A DNA stretch of 64,000 nt from Moorella sp. E308F (GTDB taxonomy: Bacteria; Bacillota; DSM-521; Neomoorellales; Neomoorellaceae). The notes under the pieces are model-generated. The model made no database searches. It was not told the origin of the DNA and saw nothing but the letters and a program-made list of their open reading frames with translations. Below, in pieces: positions 32,957 through 40,971 of this stretch (its first letter is position 1; each line of letters opens with the position of its first letter). Position numbers and translations under genes: made by a program. Location of the stretch: positions 62,001-126,000 of the forward strand of contig NZ_BJKN01000002.1 of the NCBI RefSeq assembly GCF_006538365.1, given 5' to 3'.

Positions 32957-33535
32957 TTACACCTCCAGGGCGCGCCGGCCCAGTTCAAAGGCGCGGCGAT
33001 TCATGTCATGGACGCTGGCCGGCAGGAGCTTTAGAGCTTCGGCCAGCAGGACATCGGCGGGGAAGGGTAAACCGAAGTTCACCAGGCAACCCAGCATGAC
33101 CAGGTTTAGAGTCCGGGGGCTGCCGGCTTCCCTGGCCAGGGCCAGGGCGTCCAGGCAGCGGCAGCCGGGCAGGTTATCTTGCAGGTAGGCCAGGATATCC
33201 TCCAGGGGATAGGGGCTGCTCCCCAGGGCGGCCAAAACCGGTATTACCGGTGCCGTAGAGACCAGGGCCCTGCCTCCGGGGCGTAAATACTTTAAGTTGC
33301 GGCAGGCCTCGGCCGGCTCCAGGGCCAGAAGGATGTCTGCAGCTCCAGCAGGGATGAGGGGGCCGGCCTCCTGCACTCCCAGGCGGACATGGCTGACGAC
33401 ACTGCCCTCCCGCTGGGCCATGCCAATGGTCTCGGCCGTACGTACCGGCAGGCCCGCTGTAACGGCAGCCGAGGCAAGGGCCCGGGAGGCGAGGATTATT
33501 CCCTGGCCGCCCACACCGGCAATGAGAATATCCAT
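32957..33535 (-). CDS. iorB: Indolepyruvate:ferredoxin oxidoreductase, beta subunit
   Basis: Gamma-type domain subunit (192 aa) that pairs with IorA to oxidise aryl pyruvates to aryl-acetyl-CoA, reducing ferredoxin. It starts MDILIAGVGGQGIILASRAL, the glycine-rich signature of this domain, and contains AETIGMAQREGSVVSHVRLG. It begins immediately after iorA and runs into paaK. Confidence 0.94.
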   Translation of the reverse strand: MDILIAGVGGQGIILASRALASAAVTAGLPVRTAETIGMAQREGSVVSHVRLGVQEAGPLIPAGAADILLALEPAEACRNLKYLRPGGRALVSTAPVIPVLAALGSSPYPLEDILAYLQDNLPGCRCLDALALAREAGSPRTLNLVMLGCLVNFGLPFPADVLLAEALKLLPASVHDMNRRAFELGRRALEV

Positions 33536-35317
33536 CTAGACCACCTCCTCCATGGCTGCCGCCGGGCACACTTTCGCACAGAGACCGCAGCCGGTACAGG
33601 TAGGATTAATCATTACTGCGCCGTCAGCCGGCACCAGGGCCGGGCAGCCCAGCTCGTCAATACAGGTACGGCAGCCGGTGCAGGCGTCGGCATTGACCCG
33701 GTAGCGGGTGGCAGGTTTGGTTATCTGGGGGCAGGGGTGACGGAGGATTACCACCGCCGGTCCGGAAGCAGCCAGGGCCTGGCGGGCAACTGCCATGGTG
33801 GCCTCCAGGTCCAGGGGATCGGCGGTGAGGACTGTTTCTACACCGCAGGCCCGGGCCACCCGGGCGATATCAACGGCCCGCTGCCCGGTGCCGGTGGCCA
33901 GTCCCGGGTGTGACTGGTGCCCGGTCATGGCGGTAGTTTCGTTGTCGAGAACTACGACTACCAGGGGTGTCTGCTGGTGGACGGCATTGACCAGGGGCGG
34001 CAGGCCGGCGTGGAAGAAGGTCGAGTCGCCGATAAAGGCTACCAGCCGGGTGCCGGGCTGGACCCGGGCCAGGCCCTGGGCCAGGCCTAAACTTGCTCCC
34101 ATGCAGAGGCAGGTATCCATGGCGGCCAGGGGTGGCGCCGCCCCCAGGGTATAGCAGCCGATGTCACCGGTAAAAATTACTTCCTGATCCCGGGCCGCCT
34201 GTTTAAAGGCATAGAAGGAGCCCCGGTGGGGGCAACCGGCGCAGAAAAGGGGCGGCCGCGCCGGTAAAGGCGGCAGCGCCGGGAGGCTGGGTGCCGGGTT
34301 TTCCTGCTCCGGCTTTAAGAAGCGGGCCAGGGCTGCGGCTACCCTGTCGACGTTAAATTCGCCCTCCCGGGGCAGGTAGCCATCATGTTTGCCAGACAGT
34401 TCTACCGGGAGGCGGTTGCGCCAGGCCAGGCTGATGACCTGGTCTTCGACAACTGGCTCCTGCTCTTCGACGATGAGGACCCTTTCCATGCGGCTTAAAA
34501 AGTCTTTTACCGGTTCTTCCGGCAGGGGGTAGGGAGTGCCGATTTTTAGCAGGGATAGTTTTACTCCCAGGCGTTTCAGCGCTTCGGTAACGTAAAAGTA
34601 AGAAGGGCCGCCGGCTATGACCCCCACAGGGCCTTCCAGTTGAACGGCATTAAAGGGGCTGGCCGCAAACTCAGCCCGCGCCCGGTCCTGCTGTTTATTC
34701 AACCAGACATGCTGGCGGGCCGCCAGGGAGGGCATGATGACCCAGCGGGGGTCTTTAACAAACCCCGGCACCGGCGGCCGCGGCGGGATGGTACCCACAT
34801 CCACCTCCTGGCAGGCGTGGCTGACGCGGGTAGTGGGGCGGACGATAACAGGGAGGTTTAAAGTTTCCGAAAGCTTAAAGGCATATTTTGTCATTTCATA
34901 AGCTTCCCGGGGACAGGAGGGGTCCAGGACGGGCAATTTGGCAAAGCGGGCAAAAAGGCGTGTGTCCTGCTCCGTCTGGGAACTGTGGGGGCCGGGGTCG
35001 TCGGCTACCACCAGGACCAGGCCGCCTTTTACGCCGATATAGGCCAGGCTCATGACGGCATCGGCGGCGACATTTAAGCCCATCTGCTTCATGCTCGCCA
35101 GGGCACGGGCGCCGGCATAGGCGGCCCCGGCGGCGATTTCCACGGCGACCTTCTCATTGACCGACCATTCGGTGTACACCCCTGCTTCCGGGCCGAAATG
35201 CATCAGTGTAGCCATTATTTCGGAAGCCGGGGTACCGGGATAAGAAGTAGCAACCCGGATACCGGCCTCCAGGGCTCCCCGGGCGATGGCTTCATTACCC
35301 ATCAGCAATACTGGCAC
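33536..35317 (-). CDS. iorA: Indolepyruvate:ferredoxin oxidoreductase, alpha subunit
   Basis: Thiamine-diphosphate enzyme subunit (593 aa). In order: pyrimidine-binding and transketolase-like domains (MGNEAIARGALEAGI, SYPGTPASEI), the TPP-binding domain (FTGDIGCYTLGAAPP, FIGDSTFFHAGLP) and two C-terminal [4Fe-4S] motifs (CTGCRTC and CTGCGLCAKVCP). It degrades Trp, Phe and Tyr via their 2-oxo acids. The GTG start at 35317 follows aaaggagaggg. A promoter, a structured leader and a terminator lie upstream. Confidence 0.95.
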   Translation of the reverse strand: MPVLLMGNEAIARGALEAGIRVATSYPGTPASEIMATLMHFGPEAGVYTEWSVNEKVAVEIAAGAAYAGARALASMKQMGLNVAADAVMSLAYIGVKGGLVLVVADDPGPHSSQTEQDTRLFARFAKLPVLDPSCPREAYEMTKYAFKLSETLNLPVIVRPTTRVSHACQEVDVGTIPPRPPVPGFVKDPRWVIMPSLAARQHVWLNKQQDRARAEFAASPFNAVQLEGPVGVIAGGPSYFYVTEALKRLGVKLSLLKIGTPYPLPEEPVKDFLSRMERVLIVEEQEPVVEDQVISLAWRNRLPVELSGKHDGYLPREGEFNVDRVAAALARFLKPEQENPAPSLPALPPLPARPPLFCAGCPHRGSFYAFKQAARDQEVIFTGDIGCYTLGAAPPLAAMDTCLCMGASLGLAQGLARVQPGTRLVAFIGDSTFFHAGLPPLVNAVHQQTPLVVVVLDNETTAMTGHQSHPGLATGTGQRAVDIARVARACGVETVLTADPLDLEATMAVARQALAASGPAVVILRHPCPQITKPATRYRVNADACTGCRTCIDELGCPALVPADGAVMINPTCTGCGLCAKVCPAAAMEEVV

Positions 35318-35349
35318 GATTTCCCTCTCCTTTGGAGACTAAAAGGCAC

Positions 35350-35372
35350 AAAAAACCGGGCCGCAGCCCGGT
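35350..35372 (-). terminator. Intrinsic terminator in the iorA leader
   Basis: On the minus strand a 7-bp stem (accgggc/gcccggt, 4-base loop) is followed by six T. It lies between the promoter and the iorA ribosome binding site, so it must be read through, implying attenuation. Confidence 0.85.
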
Positions 35373-35450
35373 CATAGCTTGCCTGCTACCCTCGGCTCTG
35401 CTAGCGCTAATCAGGCTGAACTAAGCTCCCAGCTTAAAAAATTGTTTTGC
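35373..35450 (-). promoter_or_regulatory. Structured leader upstream of iorA, class unknown
   Basis: About 75 bases of minus-strand leader with possible pairings AGCTT/AAGCT, GCCTG/CAGGC and GCTA/TAGC, arranged as nested stems just before the terminator. No T-box sequence, no leader peptide with aromatic codons and no riboswitch consensus known to me was seen. It looks like a ligand- or protein-controlled attenuator. Confidence 0.55.
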
Positions 35451-35454
35451 AAAA

Positions 35455-35483
35455 AGTATAGCATATCGCCTGGCGGCGGTCCA
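35455..35483 (-). promoter_or_regulatory. iorA-iorB-paaK promoter
   Basis: Minus-strand TGGACC (35478-35483, 4/6) and TATACT (35455-35460, 5/6) are 17 bases apart. RNA would start near 35448, about 130 bases before iorA. Confidence 0.65.
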
Positions 35484-35532
35484 GAGAAATTTCAGCTTGC
35501 GTTATAACGACGAACCGGAAGGGAAGCTAGGG

Positions 35533-35697
35533 ACAAAAAAATGCCGTTCCAGAGGAACGGCCAGAGTTCGGCCGCCGGCGGGTAACCGGCGGCTTGGGAG
35601 AGGAGAAACCGGAGGAAGAGCTCATGGGGGAGGGTTAATAAAATAACCCTAAGCTCTTCATGGTAAATCTGGAAATCAGATTTACCAGTTATTATTA
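35533..35697 (+). ncRNA. Probable structured noncoding RNA (four perfect hairpins)
   Basis: No gene fits here. Four exact stems follow each other: 35543-35550/35554-35561 (8 bp, loop aga); 35571-35578/35586-35593 (8 bp, loop of 7); a two-tier stem 35615-35622/35652-35659 enclosing 35631-35637/35644-35650; and 35662-35671/35677-35686 (10 bp, loop of 5), followed by a T-rich end like a terminator. The linker 35594-35614 is purine-rich, favouring the plus strand. It resembles the clostridial raiA RNA motif from memory, but I cannot confirm the class. A weak -10 (TATAAC, 35503-35508) lies upstream. Confidence 0.6.
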
Positions 35698-35811
35698 TGA
35701 CTGTCGTTAGGGAGGTTTATACATATCCGGGAAAAATTTTTTACATAGTAACTTGGATAGTGGAAGGTAAAGGGGCATTTCATGCTATAATAACTTCAGC
35801 GAGGGAATTTT

Positions 35812-36390
35812 ATGGTAAGAATAATTGCCGGCCAGGCTCGCGGCCTCCGCTTGCGTACCCCAAAGGGCCGCAGTACTCGACCTACAAGTGACCGGGTGCG
35901 GGAGGCCTTGTTCAGCATCCTGGGATCAGGGGTTATTGACAGCCTGTTCCTGGATCTTTTTGCCGGATCGGGAGCGGTGGGGCTGGAAGCTTTGAGCCGC
36001 GGGGCCAGGGAGGCCGTTTTTGTAGAAAATAACCGTCAGGCCCTGGCATGCCTGGCTGCCAACCTGGCCGCAACTGGCTTTAAAGATAAGGCCCAAATCA
36101 TAGCCGCTGATGCCCGCCGGGCCCTGGCAGAATTGAGAGGGCGCGGCCTGGCCTTTGACCTAATTTATATCGATCCACCTTATCGGCAGGGATGGGGTGA
36201 TATAATCTTGCCGGCAGTTGTTCCTTTGCTGTCACTGGATGGCCTGGCCGTCCTGGAAACGGCAACTTCTGAAGCAGCGCCGGAAACAGCCGATATGGTA
36301 TTGATGGCCAGGAGGGTTTATGGTGATACAGCTTTAAATTTCTATCAAAGGGCAGGAGGGCATACTGATGGAGTTCATGACCCTGATTGA
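35812..36390 (+). CDS. rsmD: 16S rRNA (guanine966-N2)-methyltransferase RsmD
   Basis: SAM-dependent methyltransferase (192 aa). It starts MVRIIAGQARGLRL. Motifs are FLDLFAGSGAVGLEALSRG (SAM binding) and IYIDPPY (catalytic DPPY). A TATAAT at 35786-35791 may be its -10. In many Firmicutes coaD follows rsmD; here a coiled-coil gene follows instead, overlapping by 23 bases. Confidence 0.94.
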   Translation: MVRIIAGQARGLRLRTPKGRSTRPTSDRVREALFSILGSGVIDSLFLDLFAGSGAVGLEALSRGAREAVFVENNRQALACLAANLAATGFKDKAQIIAADARRALAELRGRGLAFDLIYIDPPYRQGWGDIILPAVVPLLSLDGLAVLETATSEAAPETADMVLMARRVYGDTALNFYQRAGGHTDGVHDPD

Positions 36391-36883
36391 GGAAATGGAA
36401 AAATTGATCGAAAAGAGTCCCCATATTCCCCTGACAGGCAGGGTTTTTCTTGATGGTGACCTGTTCCTTGATTACCTGGACCGGTTGCGGACGGTATTAC
36501 CCGAGGAAGTGCGCCAGGCCCAGTGGATACGCCAGGAGAAGGAGCGTTTACTGGAAGAAGCCCGCCTGAAGGCCCAGAACCTCCTGGCCGAAGCGGAGAA
36601 GCGGGCAGAAATGATGGCCGGGGAAAACGAGCTGGTCCGTAAAGCCAGGGCCCAGGCCAGCGAAATTATGGCCCGGGCTCAGCGCCTGGCGGAAGAAATG
36701 AAGGCTGGAGCTTTAAGTTATGCCGACGGCCTTTTGGGCCAGCTGGAGGCGAGCTTAAATCAGGCCCTGACCCAGGTGCGCCAGGGCCGCCAGGAACTCC
36801 AGGCCTATCCGGCCGGAGGAAGTGCGGGCCGGGAAGTGGCGGCAACAACGCCAGACAAGACAGAGGCTCAGGACCGCCGGTAA
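36368..36883 (+). CDS. Coiled-coil protein (ATPase subunit-like), unknown function
   Basis: A 171-aa soluble protein. Residues about 50-150 are strongly helical and charged (RQEKERLLEEARLKAQNLLA), like stator subunits of ATPases or DivIVA-type coiled coils, so automatic names of that kind are likely but unproven. The C-terminus is low complexity. It starts inside rsmD and its 3' end overlaps ylbJ by 16 bases tail to tail. Confidence 0.65.
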   Translation: MEFMTLIEEMEKLIEKSPHIPLTGRVFLDGDLFLDYLDRLRTVLPEEVRQAQWIRQEKERLLEEARLKAQNLLAEAEKRAEMMAGENELVRKARAQASEIMARAQRLAEEMKAGALSYADGLLGQLEASLNQALTQVRQGRQELQAYPAGGSAGREVAATTPDKTEAQDRR

Positions 36884-38100
36884 AGGAAGTAGCGAGCGCT
36901 CAGCGCTAGCCCGGCCAGGAGAAAAAGGACGGTCATCAGGATAAAGGCAAATCCTGTATAGTGTAACCACAATGTAAACCATGGTGCCCTGGGGACCATG
37001 GTTATTTCCGGGGCCAGCAAGAGCAGGACGGGCCGGGCCGGCCCCTGGCAGAGCCGGACCAGCGCGGCAGCCAGAAAGCCGTGAAGGAGGCGGGCAACGA
37101 TAAATGGACCCAGGCGTAGATCAGTATGGCTGACCATGGCCGCCACCTGGCCGAGTATAGAGAGCCCGGCCCAGCCCATAATAAGGCTGATGGCCACCAG
37201 CTGCTCGGTTATCGGGATGGCTGCTTCGCTGGCAAATTTAGCGCCCATGGTCATTTCAAAGAGGCCGGCAGCCAGGGCCGGGGATGCCTCCCGGCTTAAA
37301 CCGAACGGACTGCCGGCATAAAGAAGGATTCTAGCCAGGGGTTCCAGCAAACCCAGGATGGTGGCTACCTGGATGATGACGCTAAATAAGATAATAAAAC
37401 CGCCAATGGTAATCAGGGTCTGGAAGGAACGGCTGACGGCATCTCCCAGGAGCTGCCCCAGGGGCCGGCCGTCCCTCTGCTGGGCCTGGAGCATGGCCTG
37501 CCAGGCCCGCCGGGGTAAAGCCAGGAGGGGGTAGCTTGCCGGCGGGGAGGCCGGTTGCCGGCGGCCGTAAAAGCGAAACAGGATACCCAGGCAGAAGTTG
37601 GCCCCGTAATGGGCGCCGGCCAGGACTGGCCCCAGGGCCGGGCTTTGGAGCATGCCTACGGCCACGGCTCCCAGCATAAAGAGGGGGCTGGCATTGTTGG
37701 TAAAGCAAATTAACCTTTCCCCTTCAACCCTGGTGACCAGGCCCTGCTGGCGCAACTGGGCTGTAAGCATGGCACTGATGGGGGAACCGGAAGTGTACCC
37801 CATAGCCATGATAAAGGCGCCGCTTCCCGGTACATTAAAAAGGGGCCGCATAACCGGTTCCAGGAGTACCCCGAGGAAATGGACAATACCCAGCCCCATG
37901 AAAAGCTGGGATATAATAAAGAAAGGGAGAAGAGCCGGAACGACAATTTCCCACCAGGCCTTAAGGCCGCGCAGGGCTGACTGAAAAACCGGCTGGGGGA
38001 ATAAGATAATGGCCAGGGCCAGGACCATCACGGCGACGACGGTCAGGAGGGGTCCCAGTCCCCTGGTAATGATAAGTACCTGGTGGCGCACGGGGGTCAC
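36868..38100 (-). CDS. ylbJ: Sporulation integral membrane protein YlbJ
   Basis: A 410-aa membrane protein with about nine hydrophobic helices and the nucleoside-transporter-like gate fold (FNVPGSGAFIMAMGYTSGSP, FTNNASPLFMLG). YlbJ is needed for spore cortex formation in Bacillus, where it is made in the mother cell. The start is a GTG at 38100. In Bacillus ylbJ also lies near rsmD, so the location is conserved. Confidence 0.9.
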   Translation of the reverse strand: MTPVRHQVLIITRGLGPLLTVVAVMVLALAIILFPQPVFQSALRGLKAWWEIVVPALLPFFIISQLFMGLGIVHFLGVLLEPVMRPLFNVPGSGAFIMAMGYTSGSPISAMLTAQLRQQGLVTRVEGERLICFTNNASPLFMLGAVAVGMLQSPALGPVLAGAHYGANFCLGILFRFYGRRQPASPPASYPLLALPRRAWQAMLQAQQRDGRPLGQLLGDAVSRSFQTLITIGGFIILFSVIIQVATILGLLEPLARILLYAGSPFGLSREASPALAAGLFEMTMGAKFASEAAIPITEQLVAISLIMGWAGLSILGQVAAMVSHTDLRLGPFIVARLLHGFLAAALVRLCQGPARPVLLLLAPEITMVPRAPWFTLWLHYTGFAFILMTVLFLLAGLALSARYFLYRRS

Positions 38101-38153
38101 CTCAAAGGGACATCCTGTTATGCAATATACGCGGCAGCCGGTGTTTTAGAAGT

Positions 38154-38192
38154 AAAGTTTGTCGCATAGATCGAAAACTATGTGCAAACTTT
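38154..38192. repeat. Inverted repeat upstream of ackA
   Basis: AAAGTTTG (38154-38161) pairs with CAAACTTT (38185-38192), and CATAG (38165-38169) with CTATG (38178-38182), with an 8-base loop. It ends 10 bases before the ackA -35, in the divergent ylbJ-ackA gap. It could be an operator or a stem; no T run follows. Confidence 0.6.
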
Positions 38193-38202
38193 AACAAGAG
38201 CA

Positions 38203-38232
38203 TTGACTTTTGCAGCTTAAAAGTATTATTGT
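38203..38232 (+). promoter_or_regulatory. Candidate ackA promoter
   Basis: TTGACT (38203-38208, 5/6) is followed by TATTAT (38224-38229, spacer 15) or TATTGT (38227-38232, spacer 18). Confidence 0.5.
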
Positions 38233-38269
38233 AGTTAATGGGCAATATTTGCAGGAGGTACTTTAATAC

Positions 38270-39466
38270 ATGAAGATTTTAGTTTTAAACTGTGGTAGTT
38301 CTTCAGTTAAATACCAGCTTTTTGATATGGCCCATGAGGCGGTCCTGGCTCGGGGGCTGGTGGAAAGAATTGGTATTCCTGGTTCAGTCCTGACCCACCG
38401 CCCGGCCGGCAAAGATAAACTGGTGCGCGAAGCAGAGATTCCTGATCACAAGGTGGCCATACGCCTTTGCTTGGAAGCTTTAACCGATCCTCAATATGGC
38501 GTCATAAAGGATTATAAGGAAATAGGGGCAGTGGGGCACCGGATTGTTCATGGTGGTACCTTTCCCCATTCCGTCCTGGTTGATGCTTCCACGAAAAAAG
38601 CCATTGGCGAATTAGAAGCGCTGGCTCCATTACATAATGGTCCAGCCCTCCGGGGGATTGAAGCCTGTGAAGCTATCCTGCCTCATACTCCTCAGGTAGC
38701 CGTCTTTGATACGGCCTTTCATCAAAGCATGCCACCTCATGCATATACCTACAGCCTTCCTTATGAACTCTGCCAGCGCCATCATATCCGGCGCTATGGA
38801 TTTCATGGTACCTCCCATAAATACGTGGCTTTGCGGGCAGCCAATCTCGTTAACAAACCTCTGGCAGAACTAAAAGTAATTACCTGCCACCTAGGTAATG
38901 GCTCTAGTATTACCGCTATCAAAGATGGCAAATCGTGGGATACCAGTATGGGCTTTACTCCCCTGGCGGGCCTAACCATGGGTACCCGCTGCGGCGATAT
39001 TGACCCGGCCATTGTTACCTTCCTCATGGAAAAGGAAGGTTTTACGCCGGCTGATATGGACCGCCTCATGAACCGCCAGTCAGGTGTGCTGGGCGTTTCC
39101 GGGGTGAGCAGCGATTTCCGGGATATTGAAGCCGCCATGGCCGAGGGCAATGAGCGTGCTCGCCTGGCGTGGGATATCTTTGTCCATACCGCGAAAAAAT
39201 ACATTGGTGCCTATGCGGCTGTTTTAAACGGCCTTGATGTCCTGGTGTTTACGGCCGGGTTGGGAGAAAATTCTCCTGCGGTCCGGGAAGCCATCTGCCG
39301 GGATATGGATTACCTGGGGATCAAGATCGATCCCGAAGAAAACCAGGTTCGGGGCCAGGAAAGGGAAATTACCGCCCCCGGGGCCAGGGTACGCACCTTT
39401 GTTATTCCCACCAACGAAGAATTAATGATCGCCCGAGAAACCATGGCCCTTGTCCAGGCCGGTTGA
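38270..39466 (+). CDS. ackA: Acetate kinase
   Basis: Converts acetyl phosphate and ADP to acetate and ATP; 398 aa, usual length. Motifs are VLNCGSSSVKYQLF, GHRIVHGG, FDTAFHQSMP, RYGFHGTSHKY, THLG-type CHLGNGSSI and FTAGLGENSP. In an acetogen this is the main substrate-level ATP step. No phosphotransacetylase gene lies nearby. The ATG follows gcaggaggtac. It opens the run ackA-DUF177-rpmF-fapR-plsX-fab. Confidence 0.97.
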   Translation: MKILVLNCGSSSVKYQLFDMAHEAVLARGLVERIGIPGSVLTHRPAGKDKLVREAEIPDHKVAIRLCLEALTDPQYGVIKDYKEIGAVGHRIVHGGTFPHSVLVDASTKKAIGELEALAPLHNGPALRGIEACEAILPHTPQVAVFDTAFHQSMPPHAYTYSLPYELCQRHHIRRYGFHGTSHKYVALRAANLVNKPLAELKVITCHLGNGSSITAIKDGKSWDTSMGFTPLAGLTMGTRCGDIDPAIVTFLMEKEGFTPADMDRLMNRQSGVLGVSGVSSDFRDIEAAMAEGNERARLAWDIFVHTAKKYIGAYAAVLNGLDVLVFTAGLGENSPAVREAICRDMDYLGIKIDPEENQVRGQEREITAPGARVRTFVIPTNEELMIARETMALVQAG

Positions 39467-39499
39467 CACCCGGCCGGCCTTTCCGGTATAATCTACACG

Positions 39500-40045
39500 G
39501 TGAATGTGGTGAAAATTGGCGTTAGCGATTTAAAAGCCAGGCCGGGCGGCGAACTCGAATTTAAAGCCCAGGAAAAGTGGTCCTATTTAGCTACAGCTAC
39601 CGGCAACATACCTATCGTAGCACCGGTACGTGTGGGCGGTACGGTTACCAATACCGGGAAGATCCTGCTTGTTAAAGGACAGGTAGCCACCACCCTGGAA
39701 TTAACCTGTGATCGCTGCCTGGAGAAGTACAGGTATCCCGTAGTGGCAGCCCTGGAAGAAGAATATGCCGGGGCGGCCGCAGTTCAAACCGTGGCTGGAG
39801 AAGAAGGGGAGCCTATTGAAGTGCGGCCCCTGGAAGGAGATTTTATCGACTTAAAGCCGGCGATAGAAGAAGCCCTTATCCTGGCGCTGCCCATGAAATG
39901 GCTTTGCCGGGAAAGCTGCCGGGGCCTGTGTCCCCATTGCGGCCAGAATTTAAATGAGGGACAGTGCCAGTGCGATACCCGGCCAGTAGACCCGCGCCTG
40001 GCTGTATTAGGAGAATTGCTACGCAAAAGGGAAGGAGAGAACTAG
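39500..40045 (+). CDS. DUF177 protein (YceD family)
   Basis: A 181-aa protein of the YceD/DUF177 family, almost always found before rpmF and linked to 23S rRNA maturation in studied organisms. Cys pairs CDRC and CRESCRGLCPHCG suggest zinc binding. The start is a GTG at 39500. It ends 1 base before the L32 gene. Confidence 0.88.
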   Translation: MNVVKIGVSDLKARPGGELEFKAQEKWSYLATATGNIPIVAPVRVGGTVTNTGKILLVKGQVATTLELTCDRCLEKYRYPVVAALEEEYAGAAAVQTVAGEEGEPIEVRPLEGDFIDLKPAIEEALILALPMKWLCRESCRGLCPHCGQNLNEGQCQCDTRPVDPRLAVLGELLRKREGEN

Positions 40046-40046
40046 C

Positions 40047-40232
40047 TTGGGAGTACCGAAAAGAAGAGTTTCCAAGGCCCGGAAAAATAAACGCCGCTCC
40101 ATCTGGAGCCAGATGACCCCTCCCTCCTTGGTGGAATGTCCCCAGTGCCACCAGTTAAAGCTCAACCACCGGGTCTGCCCCAGGTGTGGTTACTACAAGG
40201 GGCGGGAAGTTATCAAAGTAGCAGAGCAATAA
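40047..40232 (+). CDS. rpmF: 50S ribosomal protein L32
   Basis: Ribosomal protein L32 (61 aa), start GVPKRRVSKARKNKRRS. The CxxC...CxxC zinc site is complete (ECPQCHQLK, VCPRCGYYKGR). The TTG start at 40047 follows aaggagagaac. A terminator follows. Confidence 0.96.
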   Translation: MGVPKRRVSKARKNKRRSIWSQMTPPSLVECPQCHQLKLNHRVCPRCGYYKGREVIKVAEQ

Positions 40233-40250
40233 AATTTTTGATAAACGGCA

Positions 40251-40276
40251 GCCGGCAGTTATTGCCGGTTTTTTTT
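40251..40276 (+). terminator. Terminator after rpmF
   Basis: Stem ccggca/tgccgg extended by a G-U pair, loop gttat, then eight T. Confidence 0.88.
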
Positions 40277-40278
40277 GC

Positions 40279-40307
40279 TTGCATAAATCTGCCATGACCG
40301 TTATACT
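40279..40307 (+). promoter_or_regulatory. fapR-plsX-fab operon promoter
   Basis: TTGCAT (40279-40284) and TATACT (40302-40307, 5/6) are 17 bases apart. They lie directly after the rpmF terminator and before the FapR-type inverted repeat. Confidence 0.6.
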
Positions 40308-40317
40308 AATACTATGG

Positions 40318-40342
40318 CCTGGTAATATTATTTGGTACCAGG
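40318..40342. promoter_or_regulatory. Candidate FapR operator (inverted repeat)
   Basis: CCTGGTA (40318-40324) and TACCAGG (40336-40342) form a perfect 7-bp inverted repeat with an 11-base spacer. It lies between the -10 and the fapR start, where known FapR operators are found; the GGTACCAGG half resembles the FapR box core. Confidence 0.5.
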
Positions 40343-40357
40343 TATGAGGTGAGATTT

Positions 40358-40954
40358 TTGGTGCGCCGGAAAGGCAACAAGGAAGAGCGCCAGGAGGCCC
40401 TGCGCCGCTACCTGCGCAACAACCCTTTCGCCACCGATGAAGAGCTGGCGGAAAAATTTAAAGTCAGCATACCCACCATACGCCTTGACCGCCTGGCCCT
40501 GGGGATCCCCGAGGTCCGGGAGCGCATCATGGCCATGGCCCGGGAAGCCAGGTCGCGGATGCGGGGAGTGACGGCGGAAGAGCTGGTGGGTGATCTGGTG
40601 GAACTGCAACCGGGAATAATGGGCATTTCTATCCTGGAGGTCACCCCCCAGATGCTGGTTCAGCCGGCCGGCGTTGCCCGCGGCCATTATCTTTTTGCCC
40701 AGGCCCATTCCCTGGCCCTGGCGACGGTTGGCGCCGAGGTCGTCCTTACCAGCAGCGCCAGGGTGCGCTACCGGCGGCCGGTATATGCCGGCGAGAGGGT
40801 TATTGCCAGGGCCATGGTCAAGGTTAAAAAGGATTCAACCTGCCTGGTATCAGTTCATTCCCGGGTTAATGGGGAGATTGTCTTTAAAGGCCAGTTTATA
40901 ATTATAACTCCGGAGAATATAAAAGGAAGCCAGCGTGAGGCGCCGACAATCTAA
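40358..40954 (+). CDS. fapR: Fatty-acid biosynthesis repressor FapR
   Basis: Malonyl-CoA-responsive repressor (about 198 aa). An N-terminal helix-turn-helix (about 10-55, ATDEELAEKFKVSIPTIRLD) is followed by a hot-dog effector domain (GVARGHYLFAQAHSLALA). The TTG at 40358 or GTG at 40361 is the likely start; the GTG at 40349 is part of the ribosome binding site. It heads its own regulon: plsX, fabH, fabK, fabD, fabG, acpP and fabF follow. Confidence 0.93.
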   Translation: MVRRKGNKEERQEALRRYLRNNPFATDEELAEKFKVSIPTIRLDRLALGIPEVRERIMAMAREARSRMRGVTAEELVGDLVELQPGIMGISILEVTPQMLVQPAGVARGHYLFAQAHSLALATVGAEVVLTSSARVRYRRPVYAGERVIARAMVKVKKDSTCLVSVHSRVNGEIVFKGQFIIITPENIKGSQREAPTI

Positions 40955-40971
40955 TACGGAGGCGGGACTGA

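Noticed and set aside
35373-35450. T-box leader upstream of iorA
   Set aside because: No AGGGTGGNACCGCG-type T-box sequence is present; GAGGGTAGCAGGC is too different.
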